Below are positions 16,706 through 25,989 of a stretch of DNA of 64,000 nucleotides, in pieces; position 1 is the first letter of the stretch, and the number at the start of each line of letters is the position of its first letter. The stretch is from positions 62,001-126,000 of the forward strand of contig CAJTKU010000003.1 of NCBI GenBank assembly GCA_910577015.1, read 5' to 3'. The translations under genes were made by a program, and so were the position numbers. Origin of the DNA: an uncultured Lachnospiraceae bacterium (GTDB lineage: Bacteria > Bacillota > Clostridia > Lachnospirales > Lachnospiraceae). Below the pieces are notes generated by a model. The model searched no databases. It saw nothing but the letters and a program-made list of their open reading frames with translations, and had not been told where the DNA came from.

Positions 16706-19168
16706 ATGCTGAAAAAAACCGTAAAATTTGACAAGGAATTATTTAAAAGAAGCGTTTTGTACAATGTAAAAACACTATACAGAAAGACGATGGAAGAAGC
16801 AACGCCCCAGCAGGTATTTCAGGCTGTGTGTTATGCCGTGAAGGACCAGATAGTGGATAGCTGGATGGAAACCCAGAAACAGTATGACAAGCAGGACCCC
16901 AAAATGGTCTACTATCTTTCCATGGAATTTTTGATGGGCAGGGCGCTTGGAAATAACCTGATTAATATGCAGGCTTATAAACCGGTTAAGGATGCCCTTA
17001 AGGAACTGGGACTTGATTTGAATCTGGTGGAGGACATGGAGCCGGACGCAGCGCTCGGAAACGGCGGTTTGGGACGACTGGCAGCCTGCTTTCTGGATTC
17101 CCTTGCAACTCTCGGCTATCCTGCTTACGGCTGCGGTATCCGCTACCGTTACGGGATGTTCAAACAGGAAATCAGGGACGGTTATCAGGTGGAGGTGCCC
17201 GATAACTGGCTGGAAAACGGCAATCCGTTTGAACTGAGGCGTTCGGAGTATGCAAAAGACGTAAAGTTCGGCGGTTATGTCAATGTCAGGACGGATGAAA
17301 ACGGCAGGAACCATTTCTTCCAGGAGGGTTACCAGTCCGTAAAGGCGATTCCCTTTGACTTGCCGATTGTGGGATATGGCAACGGCATTGTAAATACACT
17401 GCGTATCTGGGATGCGGAGCCTATCGAATGCTTCCAGCTTGATTCCTTTGACAAGGGAGATTACCAGAAGGCCGTGGAGCAGCAGAACCTTGCCCGCAAT
17501 ATAGTGGAGGTGCTTTACCCCAACGACAACCATTACGCCGGAAAGGAACTCCGTTTAAAACAGCAGTATTTCTTTATCTCCGCTTCCGTACAGGAAGCTG
17601 TGGAAAAATACATGAGAAAGCATCAGGATATCAGGAAACTGCATGAAAAAGTGACGTTCCAGCTGAATGATACCCACCCTACCGTGGCAATCCCCGAACT
17701 GATGCGCATCCTGATGGATGATTATGATTTGGAGTGGGACGAGGCTTGGGCGGTAACCACAAAAACCTGTGCTTACACCAACCACACCATTATGGCGGAG
17801 GCTTTGGAAAAATGGCCTATCGAGCTGTTTTCCCGTCTGCTGCCCCGCATTTACCAGATTGTGGAGGAGATTAACCGTCGTTTTGTAGAGAAAGTTACCG
17901 CTGCATATCCGGGCAATCAGGACAAAATCAAAAAGATGGCGATTATTTATGACGGACAGGTGCACATGGCGCGTCTTGCCATCGTATCGGGTTACTCCGT
18001 AAACGGAGTGGCAAGGCTTCACACGGAAATCTTAAAGAATCAGGAATTAAAAGATTTCTACGAGATGATGCCTGAGAAATTCAACAATAAGACAAACGGC
18101 ATTACCCAGAGAAGATTCCTTTTGCACGGCAATCCGCTGCTGGCAGACTGGGTAACAGAACATATTGGCTCTGAATGGATTACCGATTTGCCGCAGATTG
18201 CCAAGATGAAAATCTATGCGGACGACAAGAAGGCGCAGCAGGAGTTTATGAATATCAAGTACCGCAACAAGGTGCGTCTTGCCCATTATATACTGGAGCA
18301 TAACGGCATAGAGGTAAATCCCCGCTCCATTTTTGATGTGCAGGTAAAACGTCTCCATGAGTATAAGAGACAGCTGTTAAATATATTGCATGTGATGTAT
18401 CTGTACAATGAGTTGAAGGCGCATCCCGAGATGGATTTTTATCCCAGGACCTTTATCTTTGGCGCAAAGGCGGCGGCAGGATACCGTAACGCAAAGCTGA
18501 CCATCAAGCTTATCAATGCGGTTGCGGATGTGGTCAACAACGACGCTTCCATCGGCGGCAAAATGAAGGTGGTATTTATTGAAAACTACCGTGTTTCCAA
18601 TGCGGAAATGATTTTTGCGGCAGCAGACGTATCGGAGCAGATTTCCACTGCCAGCAAAGAAGCTTCCGGTACCGGCAACATGAAGTTTATGTTAAACGGC
18701 GCCCTGACGATTGGCACCATGGACGGCGCAAATGTGGAAATCGTGGAGGAAGTGGGAGAAGAAAATGCATTTATTTTCGGACTTTCATCCGATGAGGTTA
18801 TCCATTACGAGAACTTTGGCGGATATAACCCCATGGATATCTTCAACAACGACCAGGATATCAGGAAAGTGCTGATGCAGTTGATTAACGGCACCTATGC
18901 GCCGGGGGATACGGAACTTTTCAGGACTCTTTACAATTCCCTGCTCAATACCCAGAGTACGTCGAAGGCAGACACCTACTTTATCCTCAAGGATTTCAAG
19001 TCCTACGCAGAGGCACAGAAGAAGGTGGAGGCAGCTTATAGGAATGAACAGGGCTGGGCAAGGAGCGCTATTTTAAATATGGCGTCCTCAGGCAAATTTA
19101 CTTCAGACAGAACCATTCAGGAATATGTGGATGACATCTGGCATCTGGATAAGGTAACTTTAAAATAA
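16706..19168 (+). CDS. glgP: Glycogen/alpha-glucan phosphorylase
   Basis: The 820-residue protein releases glucose-1-phosphate from alpha-1,4-glucans with pyridoxal phosphate as cofactor. Family marks include YLSMEFLMGRAL near the N-terminus, EPDAALGNGGLGRLAACF, QLNDTHPT, the VKRLHEYKRQLLN region and the cofactor-lysine segment EASGTGNMKF. Length is normal. AGGAGGAAA precedes the ATG at 16706; an upstream ATG at 16667 has no such site. It follows ileS by 50 bases with no terminator visible between, and is followed by a strong terminator, so it may be partly read from the T-box operon. Confidence 0.96.
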   Translation: MLKKTVKFDKELFKRSVLYNVKTLYRKTMEEATPQQVFQAVCYAVKDQIVDSWMETQKQYDKQDPKMVYYLSMEFLMGRALGNNLINMQAYKPVKDALKELGLDLNLVEDMEPDAALGNGGLGRLAACFLDSLATLGYPAYGCGIRYRYGMFKQEIRDGYQVEVPDNWLENGNPFELRRSEYAKDVKFGGYVNVRTDENGRNHFFQEGYQSVKAIPFDLPIVGYGNGIVNTLRIWDAEPIECFQLDSFDKGDYQKAVEQQNLARNIVEVLYPNDNHYAGKELRLKQQYFFISASVQEAVEKYMRKHQDIRKLHEKVTFQLNDTHPTVAIPELMRILMDDYDLEWDEAWAVTTKTCAYTNHTIMAEALEKWPIELFSRLLPRIYQIVEEINRRFVEKVTAAYPGNQDKIKKMAIIYDGQVHMARLAIVSGYSVNGVARLHTEILKNQELKDFYEMMPEKFNNKTNGITQRRFLLHGNPLLADWVTEHIGSEWITDLPQIAKMKIYADDKKAQQEFMNIKYRNKVRLAHYILEHNGIEVNPRSIFDVQVKRLHEYKRQLLNILHVMYLYNELKAHPEMDFYPRTFIFGAKAAAGYRNAKLTIKLINAVADVVNNDASIGGKMKVVFIENYRVSNAEMIFAAADVSEQISTASKEASGTGNMKFMLNGALTIGTMDGANVEIVEEVGEENAFIFGLSSDEVIHYENFGGYNPMDIFNNDQDIRKVLMQLINGTYAPGDTELFRTLYNSLLNTQSTSKADTYFILKDFKSYAEAQKKVEAAYRNEQGWARSAILNMASSGKFTSDRTIQEYVDDIWHLDKVTLK

Positions 19169-19181
19169 CAGGCAGTTTCAG

Positions 19182-19210
19182 GGCCGGCGCAAGGCGCGCC
19201 GGTCCGTTTT
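19182..19210 (+). terminator. Intrinsic terminator after glgP
   Basis: A GC-rich inverted repeat (GGCCGGCGC and GCGCCGGTCC) is followed by TTTTGTTTT. Confidence 0.75.
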
Positions 19211-19335
19211 GTTTTCTGAAAGTTTTCCGTATTCTAAATTTAAGCAAATCTTAAAGTATTATTTTTCTGAAATGTGCTATGCTTACATCTGTAAAGCCTG
19301 TAAAAATGGCAGGACGGAAAAGAGGGGCAGAAGGA

Positions 19336-20292
19336 ATGAAGGGTAAGTTGATATCCGGGAAACCGAGAATTGCCGCAGGGTGCTTTAAAATTGCAGTGGC
19401 GCTGCTTTGTTTGGCGCTTCCCAGCGGATGCGGAAAAAAAGTATGGGAAAAGCAGATTACGGAAGAAGATATCGTCATAGAAGGGCTTACGGGGGAATAC
19501 GATTTGCTGTTTCTGACAGACAATCATATGATTGTCATGGATGAGGATGATTCTGAGCAGATAGCGCAGAATGCAGCCTCCAGGTTTACCATGTTTCAGA
19601 ACGAGGAGGGCGTTTCCTCAGCGGAGCAGTTTGGGGAGTGGGTGTCATATGCCAATGAAGAAGAAATGGACGGCGTACTGCTTGGAGGGGACATCATTGA
19701 TTATCCTTCCGAAGCAAACATTGCTTTTCTGAAAGAGCAGTTGGAAAGATTCCGTATGCCTTACCTGTATGTATTGGGAAACCATGACTGGACTTATCCT
19801 TGGGAATATATGACGGAGTATGGGAAAACAGCATACCGCCCTTTATTTGAGCCGTATATGAAAGGAAATTCTGCATTTCAGGTGCAGGATTTTGGGGAAT
19901 TTCTTGTGGTGGCGGTGGATAATAGCGGCAATCAGATAGATGGGGAAGCGTTGGAGGAATATGAGGAGGTATTGGAAGAAGGCAGACCGGTCATTGTTAT
20001 GGTGCATGTGCCTTTTTATGCCGGGGATTTGCTGGAAAAGGCAAAAACCGTGTGGAACAGTCCTGTTGTCATTGGCGCAGGCGCGCAGGGAGGCATTTAC
20101 CCCAACGAAACGTCCTTAAAGTTCATGGAACTGACTACGGCTGAGGACAGTCCGGTACAGGCCGTGATAGCCGGACACGTGCATTTTTACCATAAAGGGT
20201 ACATGGAGGGGGAGAAAAAGGTGCTGCAGATTGTGGGGAACGCCGGCGCGTACGGAAGCGCGGTGAGGCTGCATGTACATGGAAAATCCTGA
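19336..20292 (+). CDS. Metallophosphoesterase lipoprotein (calcineurin-like)
   Basis: The 318-residue product has an N-terminal hydrophobic segment ending in a lipobox-like LPSGC, so it is probably anchored outside the membrane. The calcineurin-like metal-binding motifs are in order: DNH (in FLTDNH), GGDIID, GNHD, a late HVPF, and GHVHF. The first motif is D-x-H as expected for the family. Substrate is unknown. The start at 19336 is chosen by the adjacent AGAAGG and by the signal peptide; ATGs at 19279 and 19306 are alternatives. It stands alone between the glgP terminator and the promoter of the aconitase-family gene. Confidence 0.82.
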   Translation: MKGKLISGKPRIAAGCFKIAVALLCLALPSGCGKKVWEKQITEEDIVIEGLTGEYDLLFLTDNHMIVMDEDDSEQIAQNAASRFTMFQNEEGVSSAEQFGEWVSYANEEEMDGVLLGGDIIDYPSEANIAFLKEQLERFRMPYLYVLGNHDWTYPWEYMTEYGKTAYRPLFEPYMKGNSAFQVQDFGEFLVVAVDNSGNQIDGEALEEYEEVLEEGRPVIVMVHVPFYAGDLLEKAKTVWNSPVVIGAGAQGGIYPNETSLKFMELTTAEDSPVQAVIAGHVHFYHKGYMEGEKKVLQIVGNAGAYGSAVRLHVHGKS

Positions 20293-20319
20293 AATGGAGA
20301 AAGAGTTGCCGGATTCCGG

Positions 20320-20348
20320 TTGCGTAAGACGCAGCTTTCCTTTATAAT
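20320..20348 (+). promoter_or_regulatory. Sigma-A-like promoter of the aconitase-family gene
   Basis: TTGCGT and a perfect TATAAT are separated by 17 bases, followed by GGGAGG and the start codon at 20397. Confidence 0.6.
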
Positions 20349-20396
20349 AGCAATGATGTGTTTTAAGAGAGGCATAAGGAAAACGGGAGGTAATAT

Positions 20397-22685
20397 ATGA
20401 TTGAATTGTTGCAGGGCGGCGCTTATCTGGTTAACGGCACGGAAATTGTCGAAGACAACGGGGAAGCGTTACAGATTATTAAGAGTAAGACCGGCAGGAC
20501 GGTGACAAAGGAGGAAGCGGCAGGAAGCACGATTGCCGCAGGCATCCTGCAAAGCCACAATACTTCCGGCAATATGAATAAACTGAAAATTAAGTTTGAC
20601 AAGTTGACAAGCCACGATATTACCTTTGTAGGGATTATCCAGACGGCGCGCGCTTCGGGGCTGACCAAGTTTCCGGTACCTTATGTGCTGACCAACTGCC
20701 ACAATTCCCTCTGTGCGGTGGGCGGCACCATCAATGAGGATGACCACATGTTTGGGCTTACCTGCGCCAAAAAGTACGGCGGCGTTTATGTACCCCCCCA
20801 TCAGGCGGTGATTCATCAGTTTGCAAGGGAAATGCTGGCATGTGGGGGCGGCATGATTCTGGGTTCCGATTCCCATACCCGGTACGGTGCGCTTGGCACC
20901 ATGGCCATCGGGGAAGGCGGGCCGGAACTGGTAAAACAGTTGTTAAACCAGACCTATGACATCAATATGCCCGGCATTGTGGGCGTGTACTTAAAAGGCG
21001 CCCCGGTAAAAGGCGTCGGTCCGCAGGATGTGGCGCTTGCCATTATCGGTGCGGTGTTTAAAAACGGATATGTAAAAAATAAAGTCATGGAATTTGTGGG
21101 ACCCGGCGTGGCGTCCCTGAGTACGGATTTCAGAATCGGCATAGATGTTATGACGACGGAAACCACCTGCCTGTCTTCCATCTGGCAGACGGATGACGAG
21201 GTGAAATCCTTCTATGAAATCCACGGAAGGAAAGAAGACTACAAGGAGCTTGCCCCGGGAGAAGTGACTTATTATGACGGTATGATAGTGGTGGATTTGG
21301 GTAAAATCCGTCCCATGATTGCCATGCCTTTCCACCCGAGCAATACCTATACCATCGAAGAGGTCAATGAAAACCTGACGGATATCCTGGCGGAAACAGA
21401 AAAACGCGCGCTGGTAAGCTTGGACGGCGCAGTGGAGTTTTCCCTGCGTGACAAGGTGAAAAACGGAAAGTTCTATGTGGACCAGGGCATTATTGCGGGA
21501 TGCGCGGGCGGCGGTTTTGAAAATATCTGCGCGGCAGCCGACATCCTCAAAGGAAGGTTTATAGGGTCGGACGGATTTACCTTAAGCGTGTATCCGGCTT
21601 CCATGCCTGTTTACATGGAACTGATAAAGAACGGCTGTGCGGCAGATATCCTGGAAACGGGCGCAGTGATGAAGACGGCATTCTGCGGTCCCTGCTTTGG
21701 CGCAGGGGATACCCCGGCCAACAATGCGTTCAGTATCCGGCATTCCACAAGGAACTTCCCCAACAGGGAAGGCTCCAAACTGCAAAACGGACAGATTTCC
21801 TCCGTGGCGCTTATGGATGCGCGCTCCATCGCGGCGACGGCGGCCAACAAAGGCGTGCTGACGCCGGCTACGGACTTCGACGGCGAATTTCACAAATATC
21901 AATACCATTTTGACAGCAATATATATGCCAACCGTGTATTTGATTCCCACGGCGTGGCTGAGCCTGATGTGGAAATCCAGTTTGGACCCAATATCAAAGA
22001 CTGGCCGGCAATGGGCGCATTGCCCGATAATCTGGTTTTGCAGGTGGTATCCGAAATTCATGACCCGGTAACCACGACGGATGAACTGATTCCGTCCGGT
22101 GAAACCTCCTCCTACCGCTCCAATCCCCTGGGACTGGCGGAGTTTGCATTGAGCAGGAAGGACCCGCAGTATGTGGGCCGGGCAAAGGAAATCCAGAAAG
22201 CAGAGAAAGAAAGAATGGCAGGCGGGCATCCCTGTCAGGCATGTCCGCAGTTGAAGGAAGTCATGGAAGCGATAAAGGCACAGTACCCGGAAACAAACCA
22301 TGAAAATACCGGTTTTGGCTCCACCATTTTTGCTGTGAAGCCGGGTGACGGCTCTGCCCGCGAGCAGGCGGCTTCCTGCCAGAAAGTCTTGGGCGGCTGG
22401 GCAAACATAGCTAATGAATATGCTACCAAGCGTTACCGTTCCAACCTGATTAATTGGGGTATGCTTCCTTTCCTTATTGCGGAAGGGGAACTGCCGTTCA
22501 AAAACCTGGACTATCTGTTTGTTCCCGGAATCAGGAAAGCAGTGGAGGAAAAGGAAGAAAATATCAAGGCGTATGCCGTAAAAGAGAACGGTTTATGCGA
22601 GTTTACCATGCAGCTGGGTGAGCTGACAGATGAGGAAAGGCAGATTATTCTGAAGGGCTGTCTGATTAATTATAACAGGGTATAA
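20397..22685 (+). CDS. Aconitase-family hydratase
   Basis: This 762-residue protein belongs to the aconitase superfamily, which isomerises hydroxy-acids through a [4Fe-4S] cluster. Visible are SHNTSGNM near the start, ILGSDSHTRYGALGTMAIGEGGPEL, the cluster-ligand region AFCGPCFGAGDTPANN, and a C-terminal swivelling domain with NLINWGMLPF. The length is closer to the YbhJ-like and mitochondrial-type enzymes than to AcnA (about 890). It may be a true aconitate hydratase or a hydratase for a related substrate. It has its own promoter and ends directly against the convergent DUF368 gene, with no bases between the stop codons. Confidence 0.88.
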   Translation: MIELLQGGAYLVNGTEIVEDNGEALQIIKSKTGRTVTKEEAAGSTIAAGILQSHNTSGNMNKLKIKFDKLTSHDITFVGIIQTARASGLTKFPVPYVLTNCHNSLCAVGGTINEDDHMFGLTCAKKYGGVYVPPHQAVIHQFAREMLACGGGMILGSDSHTRYGALGTMAIGEGGPELVKQLLNQTYDINMPGIVGVYLKGAPVKGVGPQDVALAIIGAVFKNGYVKNKVMEFVGPGVASLSTDFRIGIDVMTTETTCLSSIWQTDDEVKSFYEIHGRKEDYKELAPGEVTYYDGMIVVDLGKIRPMIAMPFHPSNTYTIEEVNENLTDILAETEKRALVSLDGAVEFSLRDKVKNGKFYVDQGIIAGCAGGGFENICAAADILKGRFIGSDGFTLSVYPASMPVYMELIKNGCAADILETGAVMKTAFCGPCFGAGDTPANNAFSIRHSTRNFPNREGSKLQNGQISSVALMDARSIAATAANKGVLTPATDFDGEFHKYQYHFDSNIYANRVFDSHGVAEPDVEIQFGPNIKDWPAMGALPDNLVLQVVSEIHDPVTTTDELIPSGETSSYRSNPLGLAEFALSRKDPQYVGRAKEIQKAEKERMAGGHPCQACPQLKEVMEAIKAQYPETNHENTGFGSTIFAVKPGDGSAREQAASCQKVLGGWANIANEYATKRYRSNLINWGMLPFLIAEGELPFKNLDYLFVPGIRKAVEEKEENIKAYAVKENGLCEFTMQLGELTDEERQIILKGCLINYNRV

Positions 22686-23510
22686 TCATTCGTTGTCTTT
22701 TGGCGCCCTGGCGTTTAAATAATCCAATAATTGTGCGGCAGCCACCCCGGCAGCAAGGAAAAAGATGTTTATCATGCAGCTGCGGGTGGAGGCCGCAAAA
22801 CTTTTGTAAGGAATTACCATGAGGGTCGCCGCCGTTACGATGCCGGTAATGGCGTGGAAAGCAGCGGGATAATGGCGCTCAAACAGGGCGTTCATGGCTT
22901 TGGAAAACAGAATGACGGTGAGTATGGCGCCGATGCCGCCGGGAATCAGCACATGGAAATCCAGATGCCCGATGCCGTCCACAAAAGGCGTATACAATCC
23001 AAGGGGCATAAGCAGGGTGGAAAAACTCATACCCGGCGCAATCAGGCTTAAAGCAAGGCAAAAGCCGCAAAACAGATACCATCCGAAACCGGGCGTGATG
23101 CTTACGGACGCAGCCTGCAATGTGCATAAAAGTGCAGTTACGGCCCCGAAGCCAATGATAAGGGCGGGCAGTGCGCCCCGTCTCCTTCCCTGCAGTCCGG
23201 CTTCTTTCCAAAGCGACGGCAGCATCCCTGCTATCAGGCCGACAAACAGGCAGACGGAAGGGCTGGGATATTTTTCCAGAAAGTATGCCAGCAGTCCCGC
23301 GATTCCCAAGAATCCGATGCCGGCGCCAAGTATGACGGGAAGCAGTCTGGGAACATGGGTTTTAAAATGATGAAATGGGGCGGAAAGCAGTTCCATGACC
23401 GGTTTGTAAATGCCGAATACCACGCAGAGGACACCCCCGGAAATGCCGGGAAGGACAGCGCCCAGTCCGATTAAAATTCCTTGCAGTGTCTTCAAAATAA
23501 ATATACCCAT
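22686..23510 (-). CDS. DUF368 family membrane protein (PopT-type undecaprenyl phosphate translocase)
   Basis: The 274-residue protein has about eight membrane segments and the family signature GLGAVLPGISGGVLCVVFGIY near the N-terminus, with a second related motif LIAPGMSFSTLLMPLG in the middle, forming an inverted repeat typical of DUF368. Members (PopT) have been shown to return undecaprenyl phosphate across the membrane for cell-envelope synthesis. The ATG at 23510 has TGGAGGA upstream. It is a single gene, convergent with the aconitase-family gene. Confidence 0.9.
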   Translation of the reverse strand: MGIFILKTLQGILIGLGAVLPGISGGVLCVVFGIYKPVMELLSAPFHHFKTHVPRLLPVILGAGIGFLGIAGLLAYFLEKYPSPSVCLFVGLIAGMLPSLWKEAGLQGRRRGALPALIIGFGAVTALLCTLQAASVSITPGFGWYLFCGFCLALSLIAPGMSFSTLLMPLGLYTPFVDGIGHLDFHVLIPGGIGAILTVILFSKAMNALFERHYPAAFHAITGIVTAATLMVIPYKSFAASTRSCMINIFFLAAGVAAAQLLDYLNARAPKDNE

Positions 23511-23735
23511 AACGGAATCCTCCAAATAAAGTTTCTCACTTCCCTAAATTTATCCAGCAACAGGCCGATAAATATAGTACAGGTGCTTATGGCCAAAGCG
23601 CCTATATAAACAATTTTATGAAGTCGCCACGGATGGTATGCAAAGGGAAAAGGAAAGCCCTGCGTGTATCATTTTTGTTTTATGCGTAGCATGGAGGTGA
23701 AGCAAAGGCAAGGGACTTACAGAAAGGGGCATTAT

Positions 23736-24833
23736 TTGAGAATTGATTCCAGTGTGATAGGAATGGAATCCGCCAGAAGATATTCATCTTCCACAGCAAG
23801 AGTAAGCCGTCTCCAGGTAAAGGACTACAGAGGAGAATCGGCAAACGGTGCCAAAGGAATGTTTGGCAACCTGTTTAATCCCGGGACAGGAGAAGAATTG
23901 TCCGCAGGGACCAATAAAAAAGAAAACGGCAGCGGGGAAGAAGGCGTTGCCACAAAAGAAGATTTGATGGACCTCAGGGACAGGGTTGAGTCCATGCGCA
24001 GCAGTCGTTTTATGGTTCGCACGTCCAGCCAGAACACTTTAAGTGAGTTCAGGCAGAATACCCTTCGTCTTGTCTTCAGTATGCTTTTCGGAGGCAGCAG
24101 CCGGATGAGAGGTTTGTTTGAGGGTCTGGTCAGTGACTTGTCTTTGGGAGGCAGTTCCTCCGGCAATGCCCTGACGTTGAGTACCGGTCAATATTTTGAG
24201 GAGAATGAAGCTACTTCCTTCTCTACAACCGGTATTGTGAAAACAGCGGACGGCAGGGAAATTAACATCAATGTGGACATCGGCATGAGCCGCAGGTTTG
24301 CCCAGTATTTTGAAGAAGAATTGCAGGTTCTGCCAACGGTCAATACCTGTGACCCGCTTGTCATCAATTTTGACGGCAATATAGCGGAGCTTACCGACCA
24401 GAAATTTTTCTTTGATATTGACGGCGACGGGGAAAAAGACGAAATTTCCAGATTGGGAGCCGGCAGCGGTTATCTGGCGCTGGACAAAAACGGGGACGGC
24501 GTGATTAATGACGGGAACGAATTGTTTGGTCCCCAGAGCGGAAACGGGTTTGCGGACCTTGCCGCTTATGATGAAGACGGAAACGGCTGGATAGATGAAA
24601 ATGACGCTATCTGGTCAAAATTAAAAATCTGGTGTCAAAATGCCGACGGTACCAGCTCTCTCTATACATTGGCAGAAAAAGGGGTAGGCGCAATCTGCCT
24701 GCAAAATGCCAGCACGGACTTTGCATTGAACGGAGCGGATAACAAAACCAACGGTTATATCCGCAGTACAGGCATTTTTCTGTATGAAAACGGCAATGTG
24801 GGTACCATGCAGCATCTGGATGTTGCAAAATAG
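23736..24833 (+). CDS. Protein with Asp-rich calcium-binding-type repeats, TTG start
   Basis: This 366-residue protein has no signal peptide. The N-terminal half is Ser/Arg-rich (VIGMESARRYSSS) with a likely coiled-coil stretch. The C-terminal half has three Asp-rich loops (DIDGDGEKDE, DKNGDGVINDG, DEDGNGWIDENDA) of the EF-hand-like or dockerin-like kind, followed by LKIWCQNADG. That combination is common in large secreted bacterial proteins, but here it stands alone. Calcium binding is inference. I chose TTG at 23736 because GAAAGGGG lies seven bases upstream; ATGs upstream lack a good site. A strong terminator follows. Confidence 0.65.
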   Translation: MRIDSSVIGMESARRYSSSTARVSRLQVKDYRGESANGAKGMFGNLFNPGTGEELSAGTNKKENGSGEEGVATKEDLMDLRDRVESMRSSRFMVRTSSQNTLSEFRQNTLRLVFSMLFGGSSRMRGLFEGLVSDLSLGGSSSGNALTLSTGQYFEENEATSFSTTGIVKTADGREININVDIGMSRRFAQYFEEELQVLPTVNTCDPLVINFDGNIAELTDQKFFFDIDGDGEKDEISRLGAGSGYLALDKNGDGVINDGNELFGPQSGNGFADLAAYDEDGNGWIDENDAIWSKLKIWCQNADGTSSLYTLAEKGVGAICLQNASTDFALNGADNKTNGYIRSTGIFLYENGNVGTMQHLDVAK

Positions 24834-24871
24834 CAGCATACAAAATTCATATGAAATCGTCAAAGTTTTCA

Positions 24872-24915
24872 AAAACCATACATAAACAGAGCAATCTGTG
24901 ATGTATGGTTTTTTT
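24872..24915 (+). terminator. Intrinsic terminator
   Basis: AAAACCATACAT and ATGTATGGTTTT form a perfect 12-bp stem, followed by a run of T. Confidence 0.9.
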
Positions 24916-25033
24916 CTGCATGAAGAATAAAACAAAATTTTAAGGCAAAACTATCCGTACAGGAAAAAACTGATTTGTGTAATCACAGATTTATATAGGT
25001 AACAGGGAAAGGAAAGAAAGGAAACGGATAGAT

Positions 25034-25957
25034 ATGAAAAGACAAAGCAGAAATAACAACAGAAACAATTCCAAAAAGGAACAGATTGTCGTGATTGCTT
25101 CCGCAGTCTTTGTACTTGCGGCATTGACCCTGACAGGCGTGTATGTAAAGAGCAACAGCGATAAGGCCAAAAATGACGGTTACAATATTGATTTCAGCCT
25201 GCTGGAAGATGCACAGGATAATACGGTACAGGATAAAGTGGATGAAATTAATAATCAGGCGGAAATGAATCTTTTTGAAGACGATTTGGATTACACGCCC
25301 ATGGAGCAGGTAGATTCTCCCACTGTGGAGATTCCGGGCGTTACAGGGCAGACGGATAATGCGGGACAGGAAGAAAATCAGGAAAATAATGAAAATATCA
25401 GTCAGGACGCGCCTGTTTTGGAAACGGACAATGTGCCGGACCCGGTAAATGAAACTGTGGAAAAGACAGACAATGACGCAATGGACCAGGCTGCCATGGA
25501 TGCGGATGCCCAGAATAATGTGCTTATCCAGCCCGAACCGGACTTTCAGGCAGGAGATACTTTGATTTGGCCCGTAACAGGAAATGTGCTGATACCTTAC
25601 AGCATGGATAAAATGGTATACTTTTCCACATTAGAGCATTATAAGCGCAATCCGGCAATGATTATTTCGGCAACAGAGGGCGCGGCCATATCCGCAGCGG
25701 CTTCCGGCCAGGTGACAAATGTATTTTATAATGAGGAAATCGGTAATGCCGTAACCGTAAATATCGGCAACGGCTATGAAATTACCTACGGACAGTTGAA
25801 GGATATTGCGGTTACCAACGGCTCTTATATTGAAAAAGGCAGCATTATCGGTTATGTAGCAGCCCCCACCAAATATTACAGTGTGGAAGGAACCAATGTA
25901 TATTTTTCACTTACGTTAAACGGCGAACCGGCAGACCCCATGGGCAAGCTGCAATAG
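25034..25957 (+). CDS. Membrane-anchored degenerate M23/LytM protein, SpoIIQ-like
   Basis: The 307-residue protein has a basic N-terminus, one membrane segment (about 18-38), a long Asn/Glu/Asp-rich linker and a C-terminal LytM/M23 fold (LIWPVTGNVLIPYS, then IISATEGAAISAAASGQV, NAVTVNIGNGYEITYGQL). The metal ligands of active M23 enzymes (HxxxD and HxH) are not present: the place of HxH reads VYFSL. It is therefore probably a binding or scaffold protein rather than a peptidase. Size and layout resemble SpoIIQ, which bridges forespore and mother cell; that link is inference. AAAGGAAAC precedes the ATG. It may be cotranscribed with the amidohydrolase gene 32 bases downstream. Confidence 0.72.
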   Translation: MKRQSRNNNRNNSKKEQIVVIASAVFVLAALTLTGVYVKSNSDKAKNDGYNIDFSLLEDAQDNTVQDKVDEINNQAEMNLFEDDLDYTPMEQVDSPTVEIPGVTGQTDNAGQEENQENNENISQDAPVLETDNVPDPVNETVEKTDNDAMDQAAMDADAQNNVLIQPEPDFQAGDTLIWPVTGNVLIPYSMDKMVYFSTLEHYKRNPAMIISATEGAAISAAASGQVTNVFYNEEIGNAVTVNIGNGYEITYGQLKDIAVTNGSYIEKGSIIGYVAAPTKYYSVEGTNVYFSLTLNGEPADPMGKLQ

Positions 25958-25989
25958 GCTGTGATATATGAAATAAGCGGGGTTATGGC

